DNA from: Chitinophagaceae bacterium
GTDB lineage: Bacteria > Bacteroidota > Bacteroidia > Chitinophagales > Chitinophagaceae
Assembly (NCBI GenBank): GCA_023957575.1
Contig: JAMLGU010000001.1
Location: forward strand, 496,001-560,000
Direction of reading: 5' to 3'
DNA: 64,000 bases
Shown: one piece after another, positions 26,245 through 35,089 of the stretch
How the letters are laid out: each line of letters opens with the position of its first letter
Numbering within the stretch: the stretch's first letter is position 1
Notes under the pieces: model-generated
What the model saw: the letters and a program-made list of their open reading frames with translations, nothing else
Databases searched by the model: none
What the model was told of the DNA's origin: nothing
Made by a program: the position numbers and the translations under genes

Positions 26245-28920
26245 CTAAAAATTATATTTAATGCCTGCAACAAACATCCGGGGCAAAAGATTATAGGTTG
26301 ATAAAGAATTAGAATAATCCGTGATATTATTAAAATGGATACTTTGTTGGTTGAATGCATTTTGCAAACTTGCCGAAACAGTCAGCTTGTCTTTTATAAG
26401 ATTGCCAAGGAAGGATGCATCAAGAAAATAAACCGGCCTTTGCTTTTGATTTTTACCAAACCACTGATAATAACTAACCGAACTTTGGAAATAATATACT
26501 TTATTGAACTTGAAATTTGTTTGCAAGAAACCCTTGTAATTATACGTTTGGTTGTTAAATTGGACATCAGGCAGTTTTACGGCGCTTAAATTCGCCAAAA
26601 GCATAAAATGGGTATTGAAATTGAAAATACCATTAAACCCTGAAAAATAATTCAGTTTACCGTTCAATGTCCAGAAATTTATATCCCTGTTCATCGTATT
26701 GTTAATACTATTGACATACTTGCTGCGAATAGAACTGCCACTAAACCTGATGGTACCTGACAAGGATGGTACAAATTTATCAGAACCAAAAACTACACCC
26801 ACCGTATTGTCTCCATCTGGAGTATCATATTTTGTCGAAAGCATGAACTCCTTACTGATGGTAGAATTATCTGCATAACTATTAGAAGCAGTAGTATAAA
26901 ATCCATTTATATGTATAGCAAATTGATTATAAGAATCGTTATACCGATAACCGAGAGAATAACTGTTTTGAGATTGAAAATAATTTTGATATTGATAACG
27001 ATAGGCAGTTCGATAATCGGTAAAAATTAAACTGTCAAAAAGTTGTACAGCATTAGGAAAATCTTTGCTGTATTTATAGTTGAAAGTAATTCTGCTTTTT
27101 ACACTCAAAGTCCATTTGGCCGTAAGATTGGGAGATAAAAACCAATTAGAATTACCTTTTTTTGAATTGCTATTTTCCCAATAGTTATTAATGCCTAACC
27201 AATTGACTCCAAATCGGGAGGTTATTTCAAAATACCGACTGAGCGGCTGGTTGTAATCGGCTCGAACATACAGTTTTTCTTTCTGCATGTCAAGATTATT
27301 TCCCTGCTTTAATAAATCCGGCAGTATGGAGGAAACAACCTGCATTTGGTAATGGTCATATCCGGCATTTAAAATAATGGTGGCTTTTTTTGAGTTGGTA
27401 TAAAATCGAGCCTGTCCTCCTAAGTACTGGATAGGGTTTTTGGATGTTTGAAAAAAGGCTGTATTTGCACCTACCGAAAAAACACTACTGTAATCATAGC
27501 CATTTACAAGAAAATCCTGAGGTCTGTTATTGCTAAATTGAACTGCCTCCACTATCAAAGCATTTTTTGAAGAAGGTCGGAAGGTATAAGATAATTGATT
27601 AATGACAGAATGAACTTTCGAAGATAAATTTTGTGTAATCTGATCAGAGTCGAAAAGTAAATGAGATGCCTCATTAGTTACGGTCGTTGCTCCTTTGCCT
27701 ATGTATTTCAGCCTTGATTTATCAGAAAAGTAATATTCTGCCTCTATGAGACCTTCGGCTGTTTTTGGCTTTGTCATCCAATCGTTTCTTTCAAAATAAG
27801 CGATAGTGTCATTATTAAAAAATAGCTCCGTATGTTTTTGGCTGGTTTGTGTGTTTTTATCGCTAGTAATGCTTACATTGATTTTCATGTTGAGCTTTTT
27901 TGAAAATTTTTGTAACAAATTGAGCGAGGCGGCATTAGTATTGTTAAACACCGCCCGATTTTCTTCAATCATTGGAATACCGCCCGATGAAATATCCACT
28001 AATTTTTTGCTCATCAACAAAGGATCAAAGGGTATGACCAATGTGGACTGAGGGTTAAATGTTCTATAGCTCATAAAGGAAGATTGCCTGCCTATATTGT
28101 TGGTACTACCCATTAAATAGGCTTTCACCGGTTTTGAAATAAAAATACCATTCGCCACAGCGTTATAGTATTTTCCTTCGCCACCTTCGGCCAGGATGTC
28201 ACCAAAAAATACATTTTTAAACTCCTTTTTAAAAGTGAGGTTTACCGCTACATCCTCAGTTTTTTCAATACCCTTCATCATACGGTCATTCAGGTATTTA
28301 TCGAGCACCTGCACCTGATTGATACTGCCGGGCGACATATTTTTGGATAAAGCAGTGTAATTAGTACTCATCAAATCGTCTCCCTCCAACAACAGCTTCT
28401 GAATAGCCCTGCCATTGACGCTGATTTGTCCTTGTTCATTGACACTGAACCCGGGCAGCTTTGCCAATGCTTCTTCCAAATTTCGCTCATTGCCTGCCAG
28501 AAAAGAAGAGAGTTTGTAGCTGGTGGTATCGCCTCGTACCTGTATTTTGGGAACAGAGGTAACAATCACCTCTTCCAGCACCTTGATTCCTCTGTTTAAA
28601 ACAAATTGAATCGCCGAGGCGCTATCGGAGCTGTCAATTTTTTTGAATACTCTTTCGTACCCCAAGGCCGATGCGCTGATAAAAAAAGGAAACTGCCCCT
28701 GATATTGAATTGCAAATTTACCCTGTTGATTAGACTGAGTAAATGCTATGGCGAGGCTGTCTTGTGTGCGATGCACAATAATGTTAACATTGGCAACCGG
28801 TGTTTTTGACACATCAACAACCTGCCCTGAGATATAAATATCAGTTTGAGCTTCTGAGAAAAGCGGAAAGGAGGAAATGATGAAGCAAACAGAAATTAAG
28901 AATGGAAAGCGCTTACCCAA
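26245..28920 (-). CDS. TonB-receptor-like outer-membrane protein with carboxypeptidase-regulatory domain
   Basis: An 891-residue protein with a signal peptide (FLISVCFIISSFPLFSEAQ), an N-terminal carboxypeptidase-regulatory-like domain (DIYISGQVVDVSKTPVANVN), a plug-like region (LEEALAKLPGFSVNEQGQIS) and a long beta barrel ending in a terminal Phe (RMFVAGIKYNF). The start codon is TTG. It lies 22 bases after a GLPGLI gene, which fits frequent pairing of GLPGLI proteins with such barrels. It is the last gene of the unit. Substrate unknown. Confidence 0.85.
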   Translation of the reverse strand: MGKRFPFLISVCFIISSFPLFSEAQTDIYISGQVVDVSKTPVANVNIIVHRTQDSLAIAFTQSNQQGKFAIQYQGQFPFFISASALGYERVFKKIDSSDSASAIQFVLNRGIKVLEEVIVTSVPKIQVRGDTTSYKLSSFLAGNERNLEEALAKLPGFSVNEQGQISVNGRAIQKLLLEGDDLMSTNYTALSKNMSPGSINQVQVLDKYLNDRMMKGIEKTEDVAVNLTFKKEFKNVFFGDILAEGGEGKYYNAVANGIFISKPVKAYLMGSTNNIGRQSSFMSYRTFNPQSTLVIPFDPLLMSKKLVDISSGGIPMIEENRAVFNNTNAASLNLLQKFSKKLNMKINVSITSDKNTQTSQKHTELFFNNDTIAYFERNDWMTKPKTAEGLIEAEYYFSDKSRLKYIGKGATTVTNEASHLLFDSDQITQNLSSKVHSVINQLSYTFRPSSKNALIVEAVQFSNNRPQDFLVNGYDYSSVFSVGANTAFFQTSKNPIQYLGGQARFYTNSKKATIILNAGYDHYQMQVVSSILPDLLKQGNNLDMQKEKLYVRADYNQPLSRYFEITSRFGVNWLGINNYWENSNSKKGNSNWFLSPNLTAKWTLSVKSRITFNYKYSKDFPNAVQLFDSLIFTDYRTAYRYQYQNYFQSQNSYSLGYRYNDSYNQFAIHINGFYTTASNSYADNSTISKEFMLSTKYDTPDGDNTVGVVFGSDKFVPSLSGTIRFSGSSIRSKYVNSINNTMNRDINFWTLNGKLNYFSGFNGIFNFNTHFMLLANLSAVKLPDVQFNNQTYNYKGFLQTNFKFNKVYYFQSSVSYYQWFGKNQKQRPVYFLDASFLGNLIKDKLTVSASLQNAFNQQSIHFNNITDYSNSLSTYNLLPRMFVAGIKYNF

Positions 28921-28942
28921 CTACTTTTATTTACAAATCTAA

Positions 28943-29728
28943 TTAATCCATTGACTTTTCGAACCGATGAATTTTTACACTCTCAATTTTAACCTGAGCG
29001 CCATTCACACTTGATTCTCTGGCCAAAGCCTCTGCATATTTTCGCTTTTCTTCAGTATTTTTATCTTGTCTGGCCCTGAATTCGAGGTAGCCCTTGATTT
29101 TTTCACCCGATTCAGGTGGCATTATACCCAAATCAACCGCTTTTCCTAACTCAACTTTTGTTGCTACAATTTCTAATTCGCCATCCGAAGATTTTGCTTC
29201 CATTATTAGGCCGGGCAGTCCATTCAGCTTCCAAGGTCCATAAGGCACAGGTATCTCCATTGTAAACCAGGCTTCATAGTCTCTGCCATAATAATGAGAG
29301 GAGGCATTCTGGCATAAGAAATTTCCTATTTTTCTGGTTTGATTGCCATAAACCCATTTGGGAGCTACAATGGTATCGGAAACAATAAAGGGTTTATCGG
29401 AAATCGTTTCTCTGCATACCTGTTCTTTTGTTGCAAAATTTGAATATACAATTTTCCCCTTTCTGTCTGACACACGCCCTCCGCTTCTGATTATAAGTTT
29501 ATTTCCTTCATTATCCACAGAATCCACACGTTTGGGCATAAAAAATGTGTTTTTGTCATAAACAAATATTGATTTTTCGTTTTGAAAATTCAACTCTCCG
29601 GGGTATTGTTCTGAAATCAGCCCTTTTGGAGCATCGGTAATTATATAAGTTACAATCCCGTTTTGATAGTTCTGAGAAAAAGAAATAATGGCCAGCAATA
29701 AAAATAGTTTTGAAAAAATAATTTTCAT
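28943..29728 (-). CDS. GLPGLI family secreted protein
   Basis: A 261-residue protein named by its motif: the sequence GPWKLNGLPGLIMEA is present near residue 170, preceded by AWFTMEIPVPY. A signal peptide (IIFSKLFLLLAIISFSQ) directs it out of the cytoplasm. The family is restricted to Bacteroidota, of unknown biochemical role, and is often encoded next to TonB-type barrels, as here. The coding region is cotranscribed with a small secreted Cys protein upstream and the barrel downstream. Confidence 0.92.
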   Translation of the reverse strand: MKIIFSKLFLLLAIISFSQNYQNGIVTYIITDAPKGLISEQYPGELNFQNEKSIFVYDKNTFFMPKRVDSVDNEGNKLIIRSGGRVSDRKGKIVYSNFATKEQVCRETISDKPFIVSDTIVAPKWVYGNQTRKIGNFLCQNASSHYYGRDYEAWFTMEIPVPYGPWKLNGLPGLIMEAKSSDGELEIVATKVELGKAVDLGIMPPESGEKIKGYLEFRARQDKNTEEKRKYAEALARESSVNGAQVKIESVKIHRFEKSMD

Positions 29729-29792
29729 AATATAAGCGTTTTATTAAATCAATTTCTAATTAAAGAGCCTGTTAAAGTTGTACTCACAAATT

Positions 29793-30119
29793 TCATACAG
29801 GGGTGTTATTCCCACTTTCACAGATTCGTTTGTATTCTTTAAGTAATAGCTGTTCTGCCTCTTCACAAGTACTTGCAGTTACTGTCACTGTATAGTAAAA
29901 TCCGTTGCAGGAAAAACTGGTTGTGGAGGTACACCCTTCTTTAACCGAGGAAAGATTGTCTGTTTTTAAAGAAAGAATTACAATATCGAGGTTTTTTGAA
30001 AAATTATTTAAAATGTTTTCATTATTCTGAGAATTTTCATTTCCAGATTTTGTATCGTTTGCCAAAGAAACTGTTGCCACTACAAAGCAACCCAATAAAA
30101 ATAATATTAGCTTTTTCAT
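29793..30119 (-). CDS. Small secreted cysteine-containing protein of the GLPGLI operon
   Basis: ATG 30119 is chosen because it starts a good signal peptide (MKKLILFLLGCFVVATVSLA); an in-frame upstream start would lack one. The mature protein of about 88 residues has a Ser/Asn-rich first half and a C-terminal part with four Cys: EGCTSTTSFSCNGFYYTVTV and STCEEAEQLLLKEYKRICES. Two disulphides are likely. I do not recognise a family. Its place upstream of a GLPGLI gene and a TonB-type barrel suggests a joint surface or export function. Confidence 0.65.
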   Translation of the reverse strand: MKKLILFLLGCFVVATVSLANDTKSGNENSQNNENILNNFSKNLDIVILSLKTDNLSSVKEGCTSTTSFSCNGFYYTVTVTASTCEEAEQLLLKEYKRICESGNNTPV

Positions 30120-30249
30120 GTTTTTAAATTTTAGAGAGTTAAAAAAGGGTTTCCATGTTCTGAATAAATCTTCAACAGGCTCTAAAGTAAAACTAATTGA
30201 TGAAAAGATAAGTATCAAAAAAATTTGTCAAAAATATGTTAATATTGAG

Positions 30250-31386
30250 TTAAACTAAGCCCGCCAAAACCTCCACCACCTTATCCACTTCTTCCATCGT
30301 ATTGTTTCTACTGAAAGAAAAACGAACAGCTACGCCGGGATCATCAGGTTTCAAAGCTGCGATGACATGCGAACCCTGGCTGGCACCGCTGCTGCATGCG
30401 CTACCGCCCGATACACAAATACCATGAATATCCAGATTGAAAAGTAGCATTTCCGATTTTGCCGATTGAGGTACAGAGGTATTTAAAACGGTATAAAGGC
30501 AACTTCCGTCATAATCGCCATTGAAACCAATGCCAGGAATGTGTTGCTGTAGTTGGGCAATCATGTATGCTTTTAGATTTTTAATGTAAGCCGAGTCTTG
30601 TTGGTACCGTTCCATCGTTAATTCCAATGCCTTTGCAAAGCCTACAATGCCATAGAGGTTTTCGGTGCCGGCACGCATATTGCGCTCCTGACCGCCGCCG
30701 TACAGCAGTGGTTTAGCCTGTACATTGCTGTTTACATACAGTATGCCCACCCCCTTAGGGCCATGAAATTTATGACCGGAGGCCGAAATAAAATCAATAT
30801 CCATACGACCCAGGTCAATGGGGTAATGCCCCACCGTCTGCACACAATCCGAATGAAAAACTGCATTGTAATTGCGGCAAAGCGTACTTACAGCGTTCAT
30901 ACTCAACAGGTTACCTATTTCGTTGTTAGCGTGCATTAGACTGACAAGACATTTATCTTCACGACCGACCAGTTGCGCTTCTAAATCTATAAGGTCAATA
31001 TGACCGTCTGCCAACAGTTTTACAAAACTGAAAGAAACGGTTTTCAGGCTTGCATAATGTGCTACCGTGTGCAGCACAGCGTGGTGTTCGATAGGCGAAG
31101 TGATAATGTGGGTACAATCCAAGTCTCTGATGGCGCTCAGTATGGCAGTGTTATTGCTTTCGGTGCCGCCGCTTGTAAAAAAGATTTCGCCCGGATGGGA
31201 ATTGAGTAATCGGGCTACCGATTTGCGCGCATTTTCTATAGCCAGCCGGGTTTCTCTTCCAAAGGAATAAATGGATGAAGGATTGCCAAACCTTTCGGTG
31301 AGGTAGGGCATCATTGCTTCTAACACTTCCTTATCAAGCGGTGTGGTAGCGGCATTATCAAAGTATATTCTTTTTGAATAGGCCAT
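30250..31386 (-). CDS. Cysteine desulfurase, type I (IscS/NifS-like)
   Basis: A 378-residue PLP enzyme with YFDNAATTPLDKEVLEAM at the start, SPIEHHAVLHT, the PLP lysine in SASGHKFHGPKGVG and the catalytic loop SGGSACSSGASQGSHV. The long SACSSG loop marks type I enzymes, unlike the SufS of the suf operon. It may supply sulphur for tRNA thiolation rather than for Fe-S assembly, as no iscU or iscA lies nearby. The gene is followed by a 130-base gap to the small secreted protein and preceded by glmM. Confidence 0.92.
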   Translation of the reverse strand: MAYSKRIYFDNAATTPLDKEVLEAMMPYLTERFGNPSSIYSFGRETRLAIENARKSVARLLNSHPGEIFFTSGGTESNNTAILSAIRDLDCTHIITSPIEHHAVLHTVAHYASLKTVSFSFVKLLADGHIDLIDLEAQLVGREDKCLVSLMHANNEIGNLLSMNAVSTLCRNYNAVFHSDCVQTVGHYPIDLGRMDIDFISASGHKFHGPKGVGILYVNSNVQAKPLLYGGGQERNMRAGTENLYGIVGFAKALELTMERYQQDSAYIKNLKAYMIAQLQQHIPGIGFNGDYDGSCLYTVLNTSVPQSAKSEMLLFNLDIHGICVSGGSACSSGASQGSHVIAALKPDDPGVAVRFSFSRNNTMEEVDKVVEVLAGLV

Positions 31387-31455
31387 AGTTTATAAACACA
31401 AGGGTTAGTATCGAAGTTCATATAAACTCCGAAGCAAACTCGCAGAAATCAGGTT

Positions 31456-32865
31456 TTATTTTGCTTCATTAATATCCTGCATCAGCCGTTGCGCAATATT
31501 GTTTGCCTTAAACTCAAAATCGCTCTCGGAATAAATACGGATGATGGGTTCGGTATTGGATGGGCGCAGATGAACCCAGTCTTCGTCAAACTCAATCTTC
31601 AGACCATCTTCGTCATTGATTGGCTGTTTTTTATATTTCTTTTTTATTTTTTCAAAAATGGATTTCAAATTCGTTTCGGGCGAGAGTTCTATTTTGTTTT
31701 TACTGATGAAATATTCTGGGTATTTATTTCTGAGTTGCTTGATGCTTTTACTTTTTTGGTTGGCCAAATGAGTTAAAAACAGCGCAATACCTATCAGTGC
31801 ATCGCGTCCGTAATGAAAATCGGGAACGATGATACCGCCATTTCCTTCGCCGCCGATTGCGGCATTTTTCTCCTTCATTTTGTTCACCACATTCACCTCG
31901 CCTACTGCCGATGGAAAATATTCTCCGCCATGTTTGAGTGTAAGTTCTTTGAGCGCTTTGGTACTGCTCATATTGCTGACGGTATTTCCTGCCTTTCCTT
32001 CCGGCTGACTTTTGTGATAGGAAAGAATATAATCGGCAACAGCCACTAATGTATATTCTTCGCCAAACATGGAGCCGTCTTCATTTACAAAGCACAGTCT
32101 GTCCACATCAGGATCAACGGCTATGCCTAAATCTGCCTTTTCTCTAACAACGGTATTACTTAAGTCTCTCAAATGATCGGGCAGGGGTTCCGGATTGTGT
32201 GCAAAATCGCCGGAGACCTTTTCATTCAGTACAATAATATCATTTACACCCAGCGCTTTAAGCAATGCTGGCACAAAAATGGCTCCTGTAGAATTTATGG
32301 CATCTACGACTACCTTAAAATTCTTTTTGGCAATCGTCTCTTTATTTACCAGGGGGTACTGAAGAATGGCATCAATGTGCTTTTGCAAATAACTGTCATC
32401 GGTGGTAACTTTTCCTATTTTATCTACCGAAACGTATTCAAAATCCTCAGCTTCGGCTATTTGCAGTAATTCCTGACCCAAAGCGGCAGATATAAATTCA
32501 CCCTTTTCGTTCAATAATTTCAGGGCATTCCATTCTCTGGGGTTATGGCTGGCTGTAAGAATGATGCCGCCATCGGCTTTTTCCATGGGTACTGCTATCT
32601 CCACCGTTGGAGTGGTGCTCAACCCCAGATCCACTACATCAATTCCCATTGCACACAGGGTTTGGGAAACTAAGCTGCTCACCATTGCTCCGCTCATGCG
32701 CCCATCGCGGCCAATGACCACTTTTACTTTTTTACCCCCGGCATTTTTTTTCAAAATAACACTGTATGCCGATGTAAATTTTACGATATCAACCGGCGAA
32801 AGCGTTTCTCCCGGTTTGCCGCCAATGGTACCGCGAATTCCTGATATGCTTTTAATTAAGGCCAC
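31456..32865 (-). CDS. glmM: Phosphoglucosamine mutase (GlmM-like phosphohexomutase)
   Basis: A 469-residue phosphohexomutase beginning at GTG. Features are SGIRGTIGGKPGE, the phosphoserine loop TASHNPREWNALK with Ser106, the metal loop DPDVDRLCFV and the sugar-phosphate-binding end LRPSNTEPIIRIY. It converts glucosamine-6-phosphate to glucosamine-1-phosphate for peptidoglycan and lipopolysaccharide synthesis. Bacteroidota carry such genes as the general phosphoglucosamine/phosphomannomutase-like enzyme, so a wider substrate range is possible. Confidence 0.88.
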   Translation of the reverse strand: MALIKSISGIRGTIGGKPGETLSPVDIVKFTSAYSVILKKNAGGKKVKVVIGRDGRMSGAMVSSLVSQTLCAMGIDVVDLGLSTTPTVEIAVPMEKADGGIILTASHNPREWNALKLLNEKGEFISAALGQELLQIAEAEDFEYVSVDKIGKVTTDDSYLQKHIDAILQYPLVNKETIAKKNFKVVVDAINSTGAIFVPALLKALGVNDIIVLNEKVSGDFAHNPEPLPDHLRDLSNTVVREKADLGIAVDPDVDRLCFVNEDGSMFGEEYTLVAVADYILSYHKSQPEGKAGNTVSNMSSTKALKELTLKHGGEYFPSAVGEVNVVNKMKEKNAAIGGEGNGGIIVPDFHYGRDALIGIALFLTHLANQKSKSIKQLRNKYPEYFISKNKIELSPETNLKSIFEKIKKKYKKQPINDEDGLKIEFDEDWVHLRPSNTEPIIRIYSESDFEFKANNIAQRLMQDINEAK

Positions 32866-32987
32866 AACAATTAGGTTTTATGTTAAAAAAACGTTCTCTA
32901 TAAAGCAGATAAGCGTTGAAAAAGTCGAACTGCAAATTTACGTTAACACAGTTGTTTTTAAAAATAATATCTACGGGCAGGTGCGTA

Positions 32988-33635
32988 TTAATTCAATACA
33001 TCGGGCTCTTTCACAATTTCAGCCTTCGACTCTTCTTTTATTTTTCTCCAGCCGCCACTAATTACGTGCAGATTGTGTACGCCCTGTTTTTTCAGATAAG
33101 ATGCTGCTACAAAGCTGCTGCTTCCTCCGCCACAGTGCAGATAAACATTGTCTCTTTCTTCAATAGCCGCCACCTTAGCAGGGTCTGCCAGGTCATTAAG
33201 AGGGATATTTACCGATTGTTTCAAATGGCCCTGAGCAAATTCGAGCGGCTTTCTTACGTCAATCACCACCAAATTTTCATCATAAGGCAAATCCATCATC
33301 AGTTCATCTGCCTCAATATCAATAATCATGTCAATTGGCAGATTGGCTTTTGTCCAGGCTTCGAACCCCCCTTCTAAATAGCCGATTACATCCTCGTACC
33401 CCAATGATTCTAGCGCTTTTGTCACATTTTCAGCATCTCCTTCATTTAGAACCAAGAGGATTTCTTGTTCTTCGGAAAAAAACTGTTTTAGCCTATCGGC
33501 AAATTTTTTGTCGTAAGGAATGTTGATGCTACCCTTGATAAAAGCCATACCAAAATCATCGCTCTCTCTTAAGTCAATGATATCCAATCCTTTACTGACA
33601 AGATCAAAAAACGCTTGTACGGGTATATTTTTCAT
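32988..33635 (-). CDS. Tandem rhodanese-domain protein
   Basis: A 215-residue cytoplasmic protein with two rhodanese-like domains. The first (about residues 5-100; DIIDLRESDDFGMAFIKGS) has LLVLNEGDAENV where the catalytic cysteine is expected, so it looks inactive. The second (about 110-200; VIDVRKPLEFAQGHLKQSVN) keeps Cys in YLHCGGGSSSFVAASYL, followed by GGWRKI. It probably handles sulphane sulphur. An ArsR-type regulator gene lies just upstream, 60 bases away in the same orientation, as in many rhodanese-regulator pairs. Confidence 0.88.
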   Translation of the reverse strand: MKNIPVQAFFDLVSKGLDIIDLRESDDFGMAFIKGSINIPYDKKFADRLKQFFSEEQEILLVLNEGDAENVTKALESLGYEDVIGYLEGGFEAWTKANLPIDMIIDIEADELMMDLPYDENLVVIDVRKPLEFAQGHLKQSVNIPLNDLADPAKVAAIEERDNVYLHCGGGSSSFVAASYLKKQGVHNLHVISGGWRKIKEESKAEIVKEPDVLN

Positions 33636-33695
33636 CTGAGAATAAAACTGAAAAGTTCAAAAATGATTATTGCCTTTAACCAAGTAACTGCGGAC

Positions 33696-34034
33696 TTATT
33701 TTAACAATTGGTCCACAAACAGGTTAAGGTCTTTCATACGGTCAACGTTGACAGTATAATAGATGAACTTGCCGTCTCTTTCAGTGTTAACGAAACCTGC
33801 CCTACGCAGGATAGCCAGATGCTGAGAGGCAACAGATTGTTCAATGCGCAATTTTACATAAATTTCAGTTACTGTTATTTTCTCCTGGGCATCAATGAGC
33901 TTTAAAATCTGCTGTCTGAGTTTGTGATTAAAAGCCCTTAACACTAAAGCTGCTTTTTTAACGTTCAATGCATCTACCCGAACTTGCTCTGCTGTACTTT
34001 TTTGAGAGCTAAATGATATTTGATAATTATTCAT
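33696..34034 (-). CDS. ArsR-family winged-helix regulator without cysteines
   Basis: A 112-residue ArsR/SmtB-type protein: RAFNHKLRQQILKLIDAQ, helix-turn-helix EIYVKLRIEQSVASQHLAIL, wing RRAGFVNTERDGKFIYYTVN. It has no cysteine at all, so thiol-based metal or sulphane-sulphur sensing, as in ArsR or BigR/SqrR, is excluded; histidine or other ligands are few too. It is upstream of the tandem rhodanese gene. A TAACTTTG promoter element stands 26 bases before its start codon. Confidence 0.85.
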   Translation of the reverse strand: MNNYQISFSSQKSTAEQVRVDALNVKKAALVLRAFNHKLRQQILKLIDAQEKITVTEIYVKLRIEQSVASQHLAILRRAGFVNTERDGKFIYYTVNVDRMKDLNLFVDQLLK

Positions 34035-34059
34035 AATAGGTTTAATTATAAAAGAGGGT

Positions 34060-34067
34060 CAAAGTTA
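34060..34067 (-). promoter_or_regulatory. -7 promoter element for the arsR-rhodanese unit
   Basis: On the minus strand the sequence is TAACTTTG, a full match to TAnnTTTG, 26 bases before the ArsR start. No convincing TTG was seen at the usual upstream distance. Confidence 0.45.
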
Positions 34068-34120
34068 TAAATGTATTGTTAAAAGAAATAATTTAAATCA
34101 GAAAAAATAAATATTTAACA

Positions 34121-34780
34121 TTAATTATGTAGGTAAACAGGCTTTAGGTAATAAGGTTCAGTATAAGCCAGATCACTAAATTCATTATTTATAAAATATT
34201 TTTCTGACAAAGGAGCCATATCCACTGCCGAAATATTGTCCTCCACAAAATCTGCATTTGGGTTATTGATGAGGTTTTTAAATTTCCCGGTACCATTTCC
34301 TGTAAAAAGCACCTTCCGGCTTGATAAAAGCCGGTCAAAACGCGCTTCTGTGAGTATCATTGCCTCAGGAGAGTGAAAAACGTTCAGATTTTTATCATAC
34401 ACTGCCGTAAAAACCTCCATCCGTCGTGCATCAATCATCGGGCAAATCAAATCTGTGGCTTTAATGGCAACCGATAACGCCATGATTTTCAACGTATTAA
34501 TACAAATAAGCGGCTTTTTGAGTGCAAAACAGATGCCTTTTGCAGTGGATAGCCCTACACGCAGGCCGGTGTAGGAACCGGGCCCATTGCTCACAGATAC
34601 TGCATGTATGTTATTTATTTTCAATGAATTACTGTCAAAAGCCTCTTTTATGGCCTGATGAAGCCAGGCTGCCTGTCCTGTTCTTGATTCATTCATACCC
34701 GAAAAAACAGACCTGCCATCATCTGCAACACAAAAGGATGCTGAATCAATTGCAGTTTCTATGTTCAAAATCAAAGCCAT
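34121..34780 (-). CDS. tsaB: TsaB, tRNA threonylcarbamoyladenosine synthesis
   Basis: A 219-residue ASKHA-fold protein of the TsaB group: ILNIETAIDSASFCVADDG at the start, VSNGPGSYTGLRVGLSTAKG and ICPMIDARRMEVFTAVYD are the family landmarks. TsaB forms the scaffold with TsaD and TsaE for t6A37 formation in ANN-decoding tRNAs. It is not in an operon with the other tsa genes here. Length is normal. Confidence 0.93.
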   Translation of the reverse strand: MALILNIETAIDSASFCVADDGRSVFSGMNESRTGQAAWLHQAIKEAFDSNSLKINNIHAVSVSNGPGSYTGLRVGLSTAKGICFALKKPLICINTLKIMALSVAIKATDLICPMIDARRMEVFTAVYDKNLNVFHSPEAMILTEARFDRLLSSRKVLFTGNGTGKFKNLINNPNADFVEDNISAVDMAPLSEKYFINNEFSDLAYTEPYYLKPVYLHN

Positions 34781-35089
34781 TGGGCAAGATTACAATATTT
34801 TTGCCTGAATTGTTTATAATTTTTCTACCGATTTCGTTTCCGATATCGTAAAACACCGTTTAATTTTCTCAGGATTTGGATCAATGGTTTTTTGTTCTTT
34901 CGCCAAAAATGAGTGAAATTGGATGCGCATAACCGATTTGCATACAACAATAAAGTACCTCTCAACATTCTTTTGGCGGTTTTTGAAGCTAAACATTTTT
35001 TAAATATTTTAGCTTACAAAATTCAGTAATACTCATTTAAGCATTAAATTGAAACATAAAATATTATCTTAGTCGAAATTTTTTAAAAA
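34781..35089. other. Intergenic region between divergent tsaB and HerA-like gene
   Basis: About 310 AT-rich bases. A 60-codon reading frame on the minus strand (34814-34996) is basic, has no recognisable domain and no ribosome-binding site of note, and is not called. Promoters for the two divergent genes are expected here, but no exact TAnnTTTG box was seen in front of the plus-strand gene (the nearest is TATCTTAG). Confidence 0.5.

Noticed and set aside
34814..34996. A 60-codon basic reading frame on the minus strand between tsaB and the HerA-like gene
   Set aside because: No domain, no signal peptide and no ribosome-binding context; base composition is that of the intergenic region.
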